This document shows, one piece after another, positions 1-8,663 of a DNA stretch of 64,000 nt. Position 1 is the stretch's first letter. Each line of letters starts with the position of its first letter. Below the pieces are notes generated by a model. The model saw only the letters and a program-made list of their open reading frames with translations. It did not search any database and was not told the DNA's origin. Source of the DNA: an uncultured Bryobacterales bacterium (GTDB lineage: Bacteria > Acidobacteriota > Terriglobia > Bryobacterales > UBA6623); assembly GCA_958295955.1 (NCBI GenBank), contig OY282420.1:4359063-4423062 (forward strand), given 5' to 3'. Position numbers and translations under genes: made by a program.

Positions 1-378
1 CAACAACAGTATGGCAGCGGCCCGGTCGACTCTGCCTTTGGACCGGCGGCGGGGCGGCAAGAACGATTCGGCTTCCCAGCTTGTGAGGCGTTCGTCCCAC
101 AGCACCACGTCGATTGCCGCCCGTTTCGCCAGCCGCCGGGCGAAGCGCTCCGCCAGATTGGCCGATTTACCGGCGCTGCCGTCCATGTGCAACGGCCGGC
201 CGACCACGACTTTTTCGATCCGGCGCGAGCGGATCGTCTCCGCCAGGGCGCGGAGATCGGAGTCGATATTCGTGCGCTGCAAGGTGGGCAGGCCGTTGCT
301 GGAAACGCCGAGCTCGTCGCTCACGGCGATGCCGATGCGGCGCGCTCCCCAGTCGAGCGCCATCACCCGTTCCGCCAC
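1..378 (-). CDS. ruvX: Putative pre-16S rRNA nuclease / Holliday junction resolvase-like RuvX (YqgF), 3' end cut by window
   Basis: Seen: reading from GTG at 378 gives about 126 residues, open to the window edge. It carries the RNase H-like YqgF signature D-W-G-x-R-R-I-G-I-A-V-S-D near the N-terminus, the VVGRPLHMDG segment and DERLTSWEAE. Family knowledge: YqgF/RuvX proteins are about 140-150 residues and act in 16S rRNA 5'-end maturation, so some 10-20 C-terminal residues are missing. The GTG at 378 is preferred over ATG at 363 because a TAAAAT hexamer ends 7 nt before it, the arrangement seen at several other genes here; ATG at 363 would also keep the whole signature. Confidence 0.88.
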   Translation of the reverse strand, partial: MAERVMALDWGARRIGIAVSDELGVSSNGLPTLQRTNIDSDLRALAETIRSRRIEKVVVGRPLHMDGSAGKSANLAERFARRLAKRAAIDVVLWDERLTSWEAESFLPPRRRSKGRVDRAAAILLL

Positions 379-385
379 GGCTTTT

Positions 386-391
386 ATTTTA
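386..391 (-). promoter_or_regulatory. -10-like hexamer TAAAAT for ruvX
   Basis: TAAAAT on the minus strand, 7 nt before the GTG start at 378. This spacing would give a leaderless message. No convincing -35 is visible. Confidence 0.45.
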
Positions 392-455
392 CTCCGCGGG
401 GCGCCCTCCCGTGATCGTCCGGCGGGCGGCGCCATGCGGCTGCGCGAACAGGGAA

Positions 456-1025
456 TCAGTCGAAGTCAACGGTCCAATCGTCAGGGCGGCTTGTTCGCTT
501 GAAGATGTAAATCCCCAGAATCCTGCCGCTGACGGCTTCCTGTTGTCCGCTCGACAGGAATTTGTCTCGACTTACCGATCCGATCTCCTGGAATACGTAG
601 CCGGCGTTGGCCAGCGTCCATCCTTCCGATTCGATCTGTTCGATAGGAGAGTCTTGCGCGCGCCCTTTCGATTTCTGAAGGTCGATGGTCCCCTGCTCGT
701 CGGCAGTATATGTTCCGATCATCGGAACTACGTTTCCCGTTGTCTCGGAAATGACTTCAAGGAACTGCCAAACTTTTCGCTCGGCCTCCCATGCCGACCG
801 CGCCATCCCCTTTGGGCTTCGCAGAAAATTTTCGTACCGTTTTCTTTCGGGGTCGGGAGACCAGGCACGCTTTTGCTCTTGCTCGGCCTCGCACTGTTCC
901 TGTTTGCGCTCTTGTTCGGCAATCCGCTTGGTACGGTCGCGGGCGACCCGCTCGATGACCTCGCGCTGTTCCCGCTTGCGCTCTTGCTCGGCAATCTCTT
1001 CCGGAGTCTTGTTGAAAAAACCCAT
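456..1025 (-). CDS. Conserved hypothetical protein with charged coiled-coil N-terminus
   Basis: This 189-residue protein starts at ATG 1025 with a purine-rich GGAAAG upstream. Residues about 5-70 are strongly charged (Glu/Arg/Lys/Gln, EQERKREQ-type repeats) and probably form a coiled coil. The C-terminal 110 residues look globular, with FLRSPKGMARSAWE, a V-V-P-M-I-G-T-Y-T segment, EGWTLANAGYVF, and SRDKFLSSGQQ followed by GRILGIYIFKR. This resembles small conserved hypotheticals I remember from actinobacterial genomes, but I cannot assign a function. There is no signal peptide or membrane segment. It is divergent from the YggS gene with 68 bp between them. Confidence 0.65.
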   Translation of the reverse strand: MGFFNKTPEEIAEQERKREQREVIERVARDRTKRIAEQERKQEQCEAEQEQKRAWSPDPERKRYENFLRSPKGMARSAWEAERKVWQFLEVISETTGNVVPMIGTYTADEQGTIDLQKSKGRAQDSPIEQIESEGWTLANAGYVFQEIGSVSRDKFLSSGQQEAVSGRILGIYIFKRTSRPDDWTVDFD

Positions 1026-1081
1026 CGTTTCTTTCCGTGAGCAAGTCTAGCAGCAAGCGGCTCGGCGGGAAGGCCGCCGCT

Positions 1082-1087
1082 TAAAAT
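1082..1087 (+). promoter_or_regulatory. -10-like hexamer TAAAAT for yggS
   Basis: TAAAAT ends 6 nt before ATG 1094, so transcription would begin at or next to the start codon (leaderless). No TTGACA-like -35 is seen at the expected distance. Confidence 0.5.
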
Positions 1088-1093
1088 GGTCGG

Positions 1094-1756
1094 ATGATCG
1101 CCGAGCGGATCGCCGCAGTGCGCGAGCGCATCGCCAGGGCCGCCGAACGGGCCGGCCGCGACCCCGCTGCGGTGACGCTCATTGCCGTATCGAAAATCAA
1201 GCCCGCGGCCGACATTCTCGCCGCTTACGAGGCGGGGCAGCGCGATTTCGGCGAAAATTACGTGCAGGAGTTTCGGGCGAAAGCGGCCGAGTTGCCCGCG
1301 CTGCCCGGCGCCCGATTTCATATGATCGGCAAGTTGCAGAGCAACAAGGCGAAGCCTGCGGCGGAATTGTTTCACTGCATTCATACGGTCGATAGCGTCA
1401 AGTCGGCCAGGCGGCTGAACGCTGCCGGAAAACGGCTGCCTGTTTTTATCGAGGTCAAGTTGTCAGACGAGGAATCGAAATCCGGGCTGGACGCGGCGGC
1501 GGTGGCGCCGTTGAAAGAGTTTCTCGACGGCGCGCCGAACCTGATTCTCAAGGGTTTGATGACGATGCCGCCCTGGTCTCCCGACCCCGAAGCCTCGCGG
1601 CCTTTTTTCCGCCGCCTGCGCGAGCTCGCCGAATTGCATGCGCTGCCCGACCTTTCGATGGGCATGAGCAACGATCTCGAAACCGCGGTCGAAGAAGGCG
1701 CAACCCACGTGCGCGTCGGCACGGCGATCTTCGGCAAGCGGGTCTATTCCCGGTGA
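1094..1756 (+). CDS. yggS: YggS/PROSC-family PLP-binding protein (PLP homeostasis)
   Basis: This 220-residue protein has the fold-type III alanine racemase-like single-domain pattern. LIAVSK places the expected PLP lysine at K34, followed by FGENYVQEF, FHMIGKLQSNK, a GLMTMPPW-type segment, SMGMSNDLETAVEEGATHVRVGTAIFG near the end. Length matches the family (about 220-235). Family knowledge: YggS/PLPBP binds PLP in the cytoplasm, has no confirmed catalytic activity, and buffers vitamin B6 and amino-acid pools. The stop overlaps the glycosyltransferase start (GTGA, 4 bp), so the two genes are translationally coupled. A TAAAAT hexamer lies 6 nt before the ATG. Confidence 0.93.
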   Translation: MIAERIAAVRERIARAAERAGRDPAAVTLIAVSKIKPAADILAAYEAGQRDFGENYVQEFRAKAAELPALPGARFHMIGKLQSNKAKPAAELFHCIHTVDSVKSARRLNAAGKRLPVFIEVKLSDEESKSGLDAAAVAPLKEFLDGAPNLILKGLMTMPPWSPDPEASRPFFRRLRELAELHALPDLSMGMSNDLETAVEEGATHVRVGTAIFGKRVYSR

Positions 1757-2874
1757 GCGGCCTTCTCCCCGCGACGGCGATCGTTTCGCCGCTGCCGCCC
1801 GCGCCGACCGGCGTCGCCGAATACAGCGCGCGCATCGGCTCCGAGTTGGCCAAGCATACGCCCGTTGCGCTGCTGACTCCGGCGCAAGCGGGCCGCGCCC
1901 GAGAATACGAGCGCGTCATCTACCAGATCGGAAACAACGGGCTCCATGCGCCCGTTTACCGCGCGGCGCTCGAACGCCGGGGGGTGGTCGAGCTCCACGA
2001 CGCGGTCTTGCATCACATGCTGCTGGGCGCCCTGACCCGCCGCGAATACGAGGATGAGTTCGCCTACAACGAGGGCGAAAGCAAGCGGCCGCTGGGCGCC
2101 GCGTTATGGCGGGAGCGGGCCTTGTCGGGCGCGGATGAGCGGTTCTTCCACTATCCGCTGCTGCGCAGGCTCGTGGAGTCGGCGGCGGGCGTGATCGTGC
2201 ATAACCGCGCGGCGCGCCGCAGCGCCGCGGCGCTCGCGGGCTGCCCGAAAATCTGGGAGATTCCCCATTATGCCGATGCCCCGGCGCGGAGCCTGTTCGC
2301 GTCCGACGAGGCGCTGCGCAGGCGTTGGTCCATTCCCGCCGGCAGCTTTGTCGTCGCCTGTTTCGGACATCAGCGCCCGACCAAGCGCCTGGGATCGGTG
2401 CTGGAGGCATGCCGCCGTCTCGGAGCGGGCTGCCTGCTGCTGATCGTTGGCGACTTCGTCGAGCGGGAATACGAGCGCGCCCTGAGCGCCCGCCTGGAGT
2501 CTCCCCGGGTGGTGCGCATACCGTATGTCGGCGACGACGATTTCTGGCGGCTGGCGTTCTTGACGGATGTCTGCGTGAACCTGCGTTACCCCCCGGCCGG
2601 AGAAACTTCGGCCAATGCGCTGAAGCTGATGGCGGCCGGCAAGCCGGTGATCGTGACGCGCGGCGAAGAGAACGAGGCGCTGCCCGCCGGCGCGGTCGTG
2701 CGCATCGACTCGGGCGAGCCGGAGGTCGAAATGTTGACCGCCTGCCTGCGCTGGCTGATGGAGGAGCCGGAGGCTCGCGCCGCGGTCGGACGAGAAGCCG
2801 CGGCGCACGTGCAAGCGGCCCACTCGATCGCGCGCGTCATTCACGAATACAAAAACATAATTTCTTGCTTTTAA
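1753..2874 (+). CDS. Glycosyltransferase, GT4-like family
   Basis: This 373-residue protein starts at GTG 1753, overlapping yggS by 4 bp. The N-terminal Rossmann half shows IVSPLPPAPTGVAEYSARI (PxxxGVAxY as in GT4 enzymes). The C-terminal half shows FVVACFGHQRPTKRL, LLIVGDF and PAGETSANALKLMAAGKPVIV, which matches the E-x7-E nucleotide-sugar-binding region of GT-B enzymes. There is no transmembrane segment. The role is probably sugar transfer to a surface polysaccharide or glycolipid; donor and acceptor cannot be read from sequence. It ends 47 bp from the convergent PQQ dehydrogenase gene. Confidence 0.85.
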   Translation: MSGLLPATAIVSPLPPAPTGVAEYSARIGSELAKHTPVALLTPAQAGRAREYERVIYQIGNNGLHAPVYRAALERRGVVELHDAVLHHMLLGALTRREYEDEFAYNEGESKRPLGAALWRERALSGADERFFHYPLLRRLVESAAGVIVHNRAARRSAAALAGCPKIWEIPHYADAPARSLFASDEALRRRWSIPAGSFVVACFGHQRPTKRLGSVLEACRRLGAGCLLLIVGDFVEREYERALSARLESPRVVRIPYVGDDDFWRLAFLTDVCVNLRYPPAGETSANALKLMAAGKPVIVTRGEENEALPAGAVVRIDSGEPEVEMLTACLRWLMEEPEARAAVGREAAAHVQAAHSIARVIHEYKNIISCF

Positions 2875-2921
2875 GTGACATGCAAGGGAAACCGAACCCT
2901 ACGCATAAGTTTTTATATCCG

Positions 2922-4511
2922 CTACCTCCGGTGTAGCCCGAACACGAAGACGCCGTTTTTCGTCGTCACCGCGACGTACTGCCGCCCGTTGTGCGCATAG
3001 CTCATCGGCGAGGCGCGGATCGTGCCTCCCGTATTGAAATGCCAGAGCAGCTTGCCCGTCTCGGCGTCGGCGGCGATGAAGTTGCCGATCCGGTCGGCGA
3101 AGAACACCAACCCGCCCGCGGTGGTCATCGTTCCCGCGAAGCTGACCTGCTGCGATTCGTCGCCGAAGAAAGGGAATTCCCAGCGGATTGCGCCGCTGCG
3201 GAAGTCGATCGCGCGGACGAGTTGCTGCGCCTGCGTTTCTTCATGATTGATGCTGTGGCCGGTGCGGTAGTAAATCCCGCAGGCGTCGCGCGCCGCCACG
3301 TAGAAGAGTTCCGTTACGGGATTGTAGGAGGGCGCCTGCCAGTTCGTCCCGCCGTGGATGTCGGGACAGACCAGCGAGCCTTGCGTGCTCGGAGGCGAGT
3401 TTTCTTCGAGCACCGGCCGGCCGTCGGCGGCGATTCGCTTTGCCCAGGTTTGCTTGGCGAACGGTTCGGCGAGCAGGAGTTCTCCATTCGCGCGGTCGAG
3501 CACATAGAAGAAACCGTTGCGGGAGGCTTGCAGCAGAAGCTTGCGGGGTTTGCCTTGCCAAGCGGCGTCAACCAGCACGGGAGTCTGGTTGGCGTCCCAA
3601 TCGTGCTCGTCGTGCGGCGTGAACTGGAAATGCCAAGCGAGCTTGCCGTTGTCCGGATTCAGCGCCAGCAGCGAGGCGGTGTAGAGGTTGTCGCCTTCGC
3701 GGTCGCGGCCGTCGAAATCTTTCGGGCCGGGGTTGCCGGTGGTCCAGTAGAGCAGGTTCAATTCGGGGTCGTAGGTTCCGCTGGTCCAGGGCGCCCCGCC
3801 TCCGGTTTTCCAGGCGTCGGTGTCGGGCCAGGTCTCCGCTCCGGGGTCTCCCGGGGCGGGCACCGTGTAGAAGCGCCAGACGCGCTTGCCGGTCTCGGCG
3901 TCGAACGCATGCAGCGCGCCGCGCAGCAGGCCGGTGTCTCCGCCGCGCGTTCCGAGCAAGACGCGGTTGCGCACGACGAACGGCGCGCCGGGCGCTCCGA
4001 AGCATGCCTGCTCGTCGGTGAGCAGAGACCGCCACAACTCGCTGCCGGTACGGGCGTCGAGGGCGACCACATGGCAATCGAACGTTCCCAGGTAGAGGCG
4101 CTCGCCGGAAAGCCCGAACCCGCGGCTCCAGTTCGGCGGGTGGCGTTCGCCGCTCGCTTCGTGGATGTATTCGTAGCGCCACAACTCGCTGCCGGTTCCC
4201 GCGTCGAGGGCGTGGGCGACGAGTCCGCCGATCGGCACGTACATCACGCCGTCGCGGACCAGCGGCGTCGCCTCGGTGCGCTGCGGCACGGGCACGAACT
4301 GAAACGCCCATTTCACGACCAGATCGCCGACGTTCGAAACGTCGATCTCGTCGAGCGGACTGAACCGCTGCCCGCTGTTGTCGCGGTCGTAGCTGAGCCA
4401 GTTGTCGGCGGAGCGATAGCGCTGCTCGCGCAGCGCGTCGGAGCCGGCGGCGGCCGCGGAGGCCGCGCACGCGGCGGCGAGGCAGCCCCATATTGCGTAT
4501 GACGGTTTCAT
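2922..4511 (-). CDS. Exported PQQ-dependent (quinoprotein) dehydrogenase
   Basis: This 529-residue protein has a signal peptide ending near A-A-A-A-G (residue about 22). The mature part is an eight-bladed propeller with repeated W motifs such as GSELWRYEY, GSELWRSLL, GKRVWRFY, GKLAWHFQF, GAIRWEFPF, GKLLWHFNT. Typical quinoprotein signatures are visible: WTTGNPGP and HDWDANQTPVL. It lacks the N-terminal haem domain of quinohaemoproteins; the electron acceptor is probably the dihaem cytochrome whose TAG stop directly abuts this ATG (4512/4511), giving a two-gene operon. It probably oxidises an alcohol, aldose or polyol in the periplasm; the substrate is not assignable. Confidence 0.9.
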   Translation of the reverse strand: MKPSYAIWGCLAAACAASAAAAGSDALREQRYRSADNWLSYDRDNSGQRFSPLDEIDVSNVGDLVVKWAFQFVPVPQRTEATPLVRDGVMYVPIGGLVAHALDAGTGSELWRYEYIHEASGERHPPNWSRGFGLSGERLYLGTFDCHVVALDARTGSELWRSLLTDEQACFGAPGAPFVVRNRVLLGTRGGDTGLLRGALHAFDAETGKRVWRFYTVPAPGDPGAETWPDTDAWKTGGGAPWTSGTYDPELNLLYWTTGNPGPKDFDGRDREGDNLYTASLLALNPDNGKLAWHFQFTPHDEHDWDANQTPVLVDAAWQGKPRKLLLQASRNGFFYVLDRANGELLLAEPFAKQTWAKRIAADGRPVLEENSPPSTQGSLVCPDIHGGTNWQAPSYNPVTELFYVAARDACGIYYRTGHSINHEETQAQQLVRAIDFRSGAIRWEFPFFGDESQQVSFAGTMTTAGGLVFFADRIGNFIAADAETGKLLWHFNTGGTIRASPMSYAHNGRQYVAVTTKNGVFVFGLHRR

Positions 4512-5345
4512 CTAATAATTCCTGAAGCCCCGCGGGATTGGGATGTAGGGGTCGCGCAAGCGGTCGAGGTAAGCCAGCAGATTCTGCAACTGCTCGCCGG
4601 AAAGTCTGCCGCGGTAGTCCCGCGGCATTGCCGATTGCGCAGGCTTTTGCAACTCCGCGATCTCGCGCCGGTCGAGCATGTGAAACCGTCCGCCGGGCGT
4701 CAGGATCTGAACGGAAAACGTGTCTTCGTTCTTGAGAATCCCTTCGATGCGGCCGCCGCCGCGGGTAACGACGGCCGCGGCGCGGTAGCCTTCGGCTATT
4801 TCGGCGTCGGGCTCGAGAACGTCGTTGCGGATGCGGTCGCTGGTCTTGCGGGCGGCAATGCTGTCGAGAGGCGGTCCGAGAAAGCCGCCTTTGCCCTCGA
4901 CCTGGTGGCAGCCCGCGCAGCCGGCGCCGGCGAAGACCTTGCGGCCCGCTGCGGCATCTCCGGGAAGAGGGGGCTGCAGGCCGGGCCGCGCCAAGCTGTG
5001 CAGATAAGCGACGATCTGCCAGATCTTCCGCGGCTCGAGATCGGTTTGCGGCGGCATTTGCGTTCCGGGGAAGCCTTTGGAGATGACCTGGAACAGCGCG
5101 GCGTCGCTGCCGCGCATGACGGTGCGGCTGCGCACCAGGCTCGCCGCCATGCTTCCGGCGGCGTCCTGGCCGTGACAGACCGCGCATCGCTCGAGGTAAA
5201 GCCCGCGTCCGGCCCGCACCGCCTGGGGATTGCGCGTGAGCGGGTTCTTGGCCGCGGGCGGCGCGGTTTGCGCGTAAGCCGCCGCGAGCAGGCCGCCGCA
5301 GGCAACCATGACTCTGACCCCGCTTCCGAGATTCGGCAACAGCAT
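4512..5345 (-). CDS. Exported dihaem cytochrome c with planctomycete/verrucomicrobial-type haem domain
   Basis: This 277-residue protein is read from ATG 5345; the open frame continues far upstream but only this part is cytochrome-like. A signal peptide is followed by two c-type sites, CAVCH (54-58) and CAGCH (143-147). Methionine ligand candidates are QMPP (97-99) and SAMPRDY (239-243). Residues about 134-265 follow the pattern of the TIGR02603 haem-binding domain: GRKVFAG, CxxCH, LGPPLDSI, EPDAEIAEGY, GGRIEGILKNEDTF, DRREIAELQ, SAMP, LQNLLAYL. It is encoded immediately before the PQQ dehydrogenase and probably takes its electrons. Maturation would need a Ccm system; ccmC and ccmD occur at 36 kb. 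Confidence 0.88.
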   Translation of the reverse strand: MLLPNLGSGVRVMVACGGLLAAAYAQTAPPAAKNPLTRNPQAVRAGRGLYLERCAVCHGQDAAGSMAASLVRSRTVMRGSDAALFQVISKGFPGTQMPPQTDLEPRKIWQIVAYLHSLARPGLQPPLPGDAAAGRKVFAGAGCAGCHQVEGKGGFLGPPLDSIAARKTSDRIRNDVLEPDAEIAEGYRAAAVVTRGGGRIEGILKNEDTFSVQILTPGGRFHMLDRREIAELQKPAQSAMPRDYRGRLSGEQLQNLLAYLDRLRDPYIPIPRGFRNY

Positions 5346-5513
5346 CGGATAGTTGACATGATAATGGATAATAAAGAGCGGCGACGAAGTCCATACGGTC
5401 TGCTGCCGCTGCGCGGGCCGGCAAGCCTGCGGGCACGACGGTCGAGGCCGGCGGTTTTGGCTGCCTCGCCGTTCCGCCGGCCGCAAGGATAACGGCCTCG
5501 GCCTCGTCAGCGT

Positions 5514-6512
5514 GTGAGCATGCCCCGTTCGATGCAGCCTCGCAAAGTCATCATCGACACCGATCCCGGAATCGACGATGCCCTGGCGTTGATCCTTGCC
5601 CTGGGCTCGGAGGCGCTTGACGTGCGCCTGATCGCGACCGTGGCCGGAAACGTCGACCTCGACTGCTGTACGGCGAACGCCCTGCGCATTCTGGAAGCAT
5701 TCGGCGGCCCCGCGCCTCCGCCCGTCCACCCCGGCTGCGCCCGTCCGCTCGGCAGGCGGCTCGCGCGGGCGAAGCACGTCCACGGCGCCGACGGATTCAG
5801 CGGAGCCGCGGAACGGCACCCCGTGCGCAGGCTCGAAGCGTCGCGCACGGACGCGGTCACGGCCATCCTTTCCGCCGTCCGCGAAAATCCGGACGAGATG
5901 ACCCTGATCGCCCTCGGTCCGCTGACCAACGTAGCCTCGGCGATCGAAGTGGATGCCGAGGCCATGACGCGGCTCAGGGAATTGATCGTGATGGGCGGCT
6001 CGTTCGGACACGAGAGCAATGTTACCGCCGCCGCGGAGTTCAATTTCTTCGCCGATCCCGTGGCGGCGCGCGTCGTAATCCAGTCCGGCCTGCCGGTCAC
6101 CGTGGTCGGTCTCAACGTGACCCATCGGGCAGTGCTGCCGCGGGCGCGTTTTGAGGCGCTGCTCCGCGAAATCCCCAGCGCAGTTCCGGCGCGGCGGTTT
6201 CTGACGGACCTGACGCGGCAGTATTTCGAGGTTTACAAGCGGCAGCGGGGGATCGAAGGCGCCTATCTCCACGACCCTTTGGCGGTCGGCGCGGCGATCG
6301 ACCCGCAACTGATCGCCTCCCGGCGCTATCCCTGCGATGTCGAGATCGAAGGCGAGTTGACCACCGGGATGCTGGTCGTCGATACGCGGGAGGCCGCAGT
6401 CGAGGACAGATCGAACGTAAGAGTCGCCACCGCCGTCGATGCGGAACGCTTCCTGACGCTGTTCGAGCGGGCTCTGAGAACCGCGGCCGGAACCCCGACT
6501 CAGAAGGTATAA
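5514..6512 (+). CDS. Inosine/uridine-preferring nucleoside hydrolase family protein
   Basis: This 332-residue protein has the N-terminal Asp cluster DTDPGIDDA (residues 15-23 from GTG 5514), which binds Ca2+ and ribose in the IUNH family. It also has LIALGPLTNVASAI, LIVMGGS, AEFNFFADPVAA and the C-terminal HDPLAVG. These are the normal landmarks, so it should hydrolyse ribonucleosides to base and ribose in the cytoplasm; base preference is unknown. Start candidates are GTG 5514, ATG 5520 and ATG 5532, all upstream of the motif. It is divergent from the cytochrome gene (168 bp gap) and overlaps the convergent DUF481 gene by 13 bp. Confidence 0.9.
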   Translation: MSMPRSMQPRKVIIDTDPGIDDALALILALGSEALDVRLIATVAGNVDLDCCTANALRILEAFGGPAPPPVHPGCARPLGRRLARAKHVHGADGFSGAAERHPVRRLEASRTDAVTAILSAVRENPDEMTLIALGPLTNVASAIEVDAEAMTRLRELIVMGGSFGHESNVTAAAEFNFFADPVAARVVIQSGLPVTVVGLNVTHRAVLPRARFEALLREIPSAVPARRFLTDLTRQYFEVYKRQRGIEGAYLHDPLAVGAAIDPQLIASRRYPCDVEIEGELTTGMLVVDTREAAVEDRSNVRVATAVDAERFLTLFERALRTAAGTPTQKV

Positions 6513-7546
6513 CCGAGAGCGCTGATGAGTCCGTAGTCGTTTTTCTTGACGGCGACGGCCGGGCGGCTGTCGTAGCGGTCGTAGAAGCTCAGTCCGTAGC
6601 TGAAGTTCTTGAAAACCGGCAAACGAACGCTGCCGTCGTATTCGAAGCGGTAGCGGCCGGAGCCCGTCGAGCTGCCGAAGACAAGCAGCCGCGACGCAAA
6701 TTCGATGCCGCCGAAGCGAACCGCCGTGATCTCGATACCCGCCGTGCCTTCGCCGCTGTTGGCTGAAACGTTCGCGCCTGCTTCGTCGGGAAAATAGTTT
6801 TCCCGTGAGTAGTTCGCTCCGCCGAGCAGCGAGACCGTTGTCGCCTTGTCCTTGACGAGTTTCAGGCCGAACCCGCCGCCGAGCTTGGCGCGCAGGGCGA
6901 GCAGTTTCCGGCTGTTGCGCTCCACGCCGCCGAGACCGTAGGCAAACAGGCGTTCGTTGATGAAACGGTCGTAGCGCGCGTCCCCGGCATGGCGGTTCGT
7001 CGCCGCATTGCCCTGGCGGCTGCGGATCGAAGTCACGATGCCGCTCAGCTTCTGCTTGGAGTCGGCGTACTGCGCGTTGGCTCCGAGCGCCGATTGCGTC
7101 AGCGAGGCGTTTCCCCGCGTGAGGTTGTATCCCCAATCGAAGCCGATCTTGACATTCTCCCGGAAAGCCGCCCGCGGCTTTTCAGTGACCGCGGCGAAGC
7201 CGGAAACATCGTTGATGTCGATCTCTTGCGCGCCGTCAACCCCTGCGATCGAAAGCTTGTCGTCCGTCCGCTCGATGGTCCCCGTGTATATCCTGCCGGC
7301 GGACGTGCGGATGTCGAAGTTTCCTGCGCCCGCCAACCGGCTGACCGCGCTCCATTCGATCTCGATCGGGCCTGCGTATGCGGTGTCGATCGTGAGCTTC
7401 CCGCCCGCCAACTTCCGCACGGCGCCGGTAATCCTGTCGCCGTTGTCCAACTTGACCGTGTCGGCCGCCGCCGACGGCGCAAAAACCGCCGCCGCAGACA
7501 CGAAGAAAAGGAACGTGCGTCCGCCGATGCGCTTCATAAGGTCCAT
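6500..7546 (-). CDS. DUF481-type outer-membrane protein
   Basis: This 348-residue protein has a signal peptide (FLFFVSAAAVFAPSAAAD, cut near residue 28). Residues 29-105 repeat a small beta module (VKLDNGDRITGAVRKLAGGKL, then IRTSAGRIYTGTIERTDDKL). The C-terminal 220 residues alternate polar and aromatic residues in the style of a DUF481 outer-membrane beta-barrel: KIGFDWGYNLTRGNAS, RYDRFINERLFAYG, SRENYFPDEAG. It ends in LGYTF, the C-terminal Phe usual for BamA-inserted barrels. Function is unknown; some relatives are salt-induced outer-membrane proteins. It follows the hydroxyacid dehydrogenase gene on the same strand with a 118 bp gap. Confidence 0.82.
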   Translation of the reverse strand: MDLMKRIGGRTFLFFVSAAAVFAPSAAADTVKLDNGDRITGAVRKLAGGKLTIDTAYAGPIEIEWSAVSRLAGAGNFDIRTSAGRIYTGTIERTDDKLSIAGVDGAQEIDINDVSGFAAVTEKPRAAFRENVKIGFDWGYNLTRGNASLTQSALGANAQYADSKQKLSGIVTSIRSRQGNAATNRHAGDARYDRFINERLFAYGLGGVERNSRKLLALRAKLGGGFGLKLVKDKATTVSLLGGANYSRENYFPDEAGANVSANSGEGTAGIEITAVRFGGIEFASRLLVFGSSTGSGRYRFEYDGSVRLPVFKNFSYGLSFYDRYDSRPAVAVKKNDYGLISALGYTF

Positions 7547-7664
7547 TTTTGCAACCTGCGCCGCAAACGCAAGACGGGGTTGCCAAGGGGGGGCGGAACG
7601 GGCGCGCGCGGAGCCGCATTCCCGCGGCGCGGCAAACGGAACGGATTTCAGGCTGAAGGCGCTC

Positions 7665-8558
7665 TCAGCGTTTCACGACAACGCCGGCGAACTCCTCGAA
7701 CAACTTCACCGCGGCGGCGATGTCTTCGTCGCCGTAGCCTTTGGCGACTGCTGCGCCGAACAACTCGTGGACAAGCCCCGTGGCCGGCAGCGGCACGCCC
7801 ATCTCCCGCCCGGATTCCAGCATCAAGCCGATGTCCTTGCGCATCCATTTCAAGGGAAACGCCGCATCGAATTTGCGGTCGAAGATGGCCGGCGCCTTGA
7901 ACGAGATCAGCCCCGCCTTGGCCGCCGAATTATCCAGGATTTCGTACATCAGCTCCGGAGGCACGCCGGCCTTCGTCGCCAACACGATGCCTTCGACGAA
8001 GCCCTGCAGCATGTTCGCCAGCACCAGGTTTTGCGACAGCTTGGCATGCAGTCCCATGCCCTGTTTGCCGCAGTAGTACAGGTTCGTTCCCATGCAGAGG
8101 AAATACTCGCGGACGCTCTCGAAAACCGTCTCCTCCCCGCCGATCATGAAAGTCAGCGTGCCGCCCCGCGCGCCGGGAGTCGACCCCGTGCAGGGGCTGT
8201 CGAGGTAGTGGGCCTGCCGGGCTTCGAGTTTTTCCGCAATCCGCCGCGCCGTACTGGGGCCGATCGTCGAGCAGTCGGCGACGACGGCGCCCGCCCGAAT
8301 GCCTTCGATCACGCCGTTGCCGCCGGTCAGAACTTCCTCCGACATCGCCGAATCGCCGACGCAAAGAAAGATGCAATCCGCGAATTCGCCCACCTCCGCC
8401 GGCGTTGCGCAGTGGCGGGCCTTCTGATGAGCAGCGGCAAGCTCGCGCGCCTTGGAATCCGTGTGACTCCACAGCGCTACGTCGTGGCCCGCGCCGATGA
8501 GATGCTCCGCCATGGGGCGGCCCATAAGTCCAAGTCCGAGAAATCCAAGTTTCGCCAT
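7665..8558 (-). CDS. NAD(P)-dependent beta-hydroxyacid dehydrogenase (3-hydroxyisobutyrate dehydrogenase family)
   Basis: This 297-residue protein is read from ATG 8558, chosen because the Rossmann motif begins at residue 3 (LGFLGLGLMGRPMAEHL) and a TACAAT hexamer ends 7 nt upstream. DSPCTGSTPGARGGTLTFMIGG is the substrate-binding segment and GLHAKLSQNLVLANM holds the expected catalytic lysine. The family includes 3-hydroxyisobutyrate dehydrogenase, tartronate semialdehyde reductase and glyoxylate/succinic semialdehyde reductases. The divergent neighbours are a hydroxypyruvate/glyoxylate-type reductase and glycerate kinase, so a tartronate semialdehyde or glyoxylate role is attractive, but this is inference from context only. 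Confidence 0.9.
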   Translation of the reverse strand: MAKLGFLGLGLMGRPMAEHLIGAGHDVALWSHTDSKARELAAAHQKARHCATPAEVGEFADCIFLCVGDSAMSEEVLTGGNGVIEGIRAGAVVADCSTIGPSTARRIAEKLEARQAHYLDSPCTGSTPGARGGTLTFMIGGEETVFESVREYFLCMGTNLYYCGKQGMGLHAKLSQNLVLANMLQGFVEGIVLATKAGVPPELMYEILDNSAAKAGLISFKAPAIFDRKFDAAFPLKWMRKDIGLMLESGREMGVPLPATGLVHELFGAAVAKGYGDEDIAAAVKLFEEFAGVVVKR

Positions 8559-8565
8559 AAGGGGA

Positions 8566-8571
8566 ATTGTA
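8566..8571 (-). promoter_or_regulatory. -10-like hexamer TACAAT for the hydroxyacid dehydrogenase gene
   Basis: Minus-strand TACAAT, 7 nt before ATG 8558; compatible with a leaderless transcript. Confidence 0.45.
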
Positions 8572-8647
8572 CACAAATCCCGACTCGCGCCCGCCGGCGG
8601 ACGCGGGGCCGGAAATTGCGTTTCAGGGCGGCGGCGCCCGCCTGTGC

Positions 8648-8653
8648 GAAAAT
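8648..8653 (+). promoter_or_regulatory. Possible -10 GAAAAT for the hydroxyacid reductase operon
   Basis: GAAAAT ends 10 nt before ATG 8664. It is a weaker match than the others of this type. Confidence 0.3.
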
Positions 8654-8663
8654 ACCGCCTGCA

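Noticed and set aside
5346..7136. Long minus-strand frame upstream of the cytochrome gene
   Set aside because: It is antisense to the nucleoside hydrolase and has no protein-like features; the cytochrome starts at 5345.
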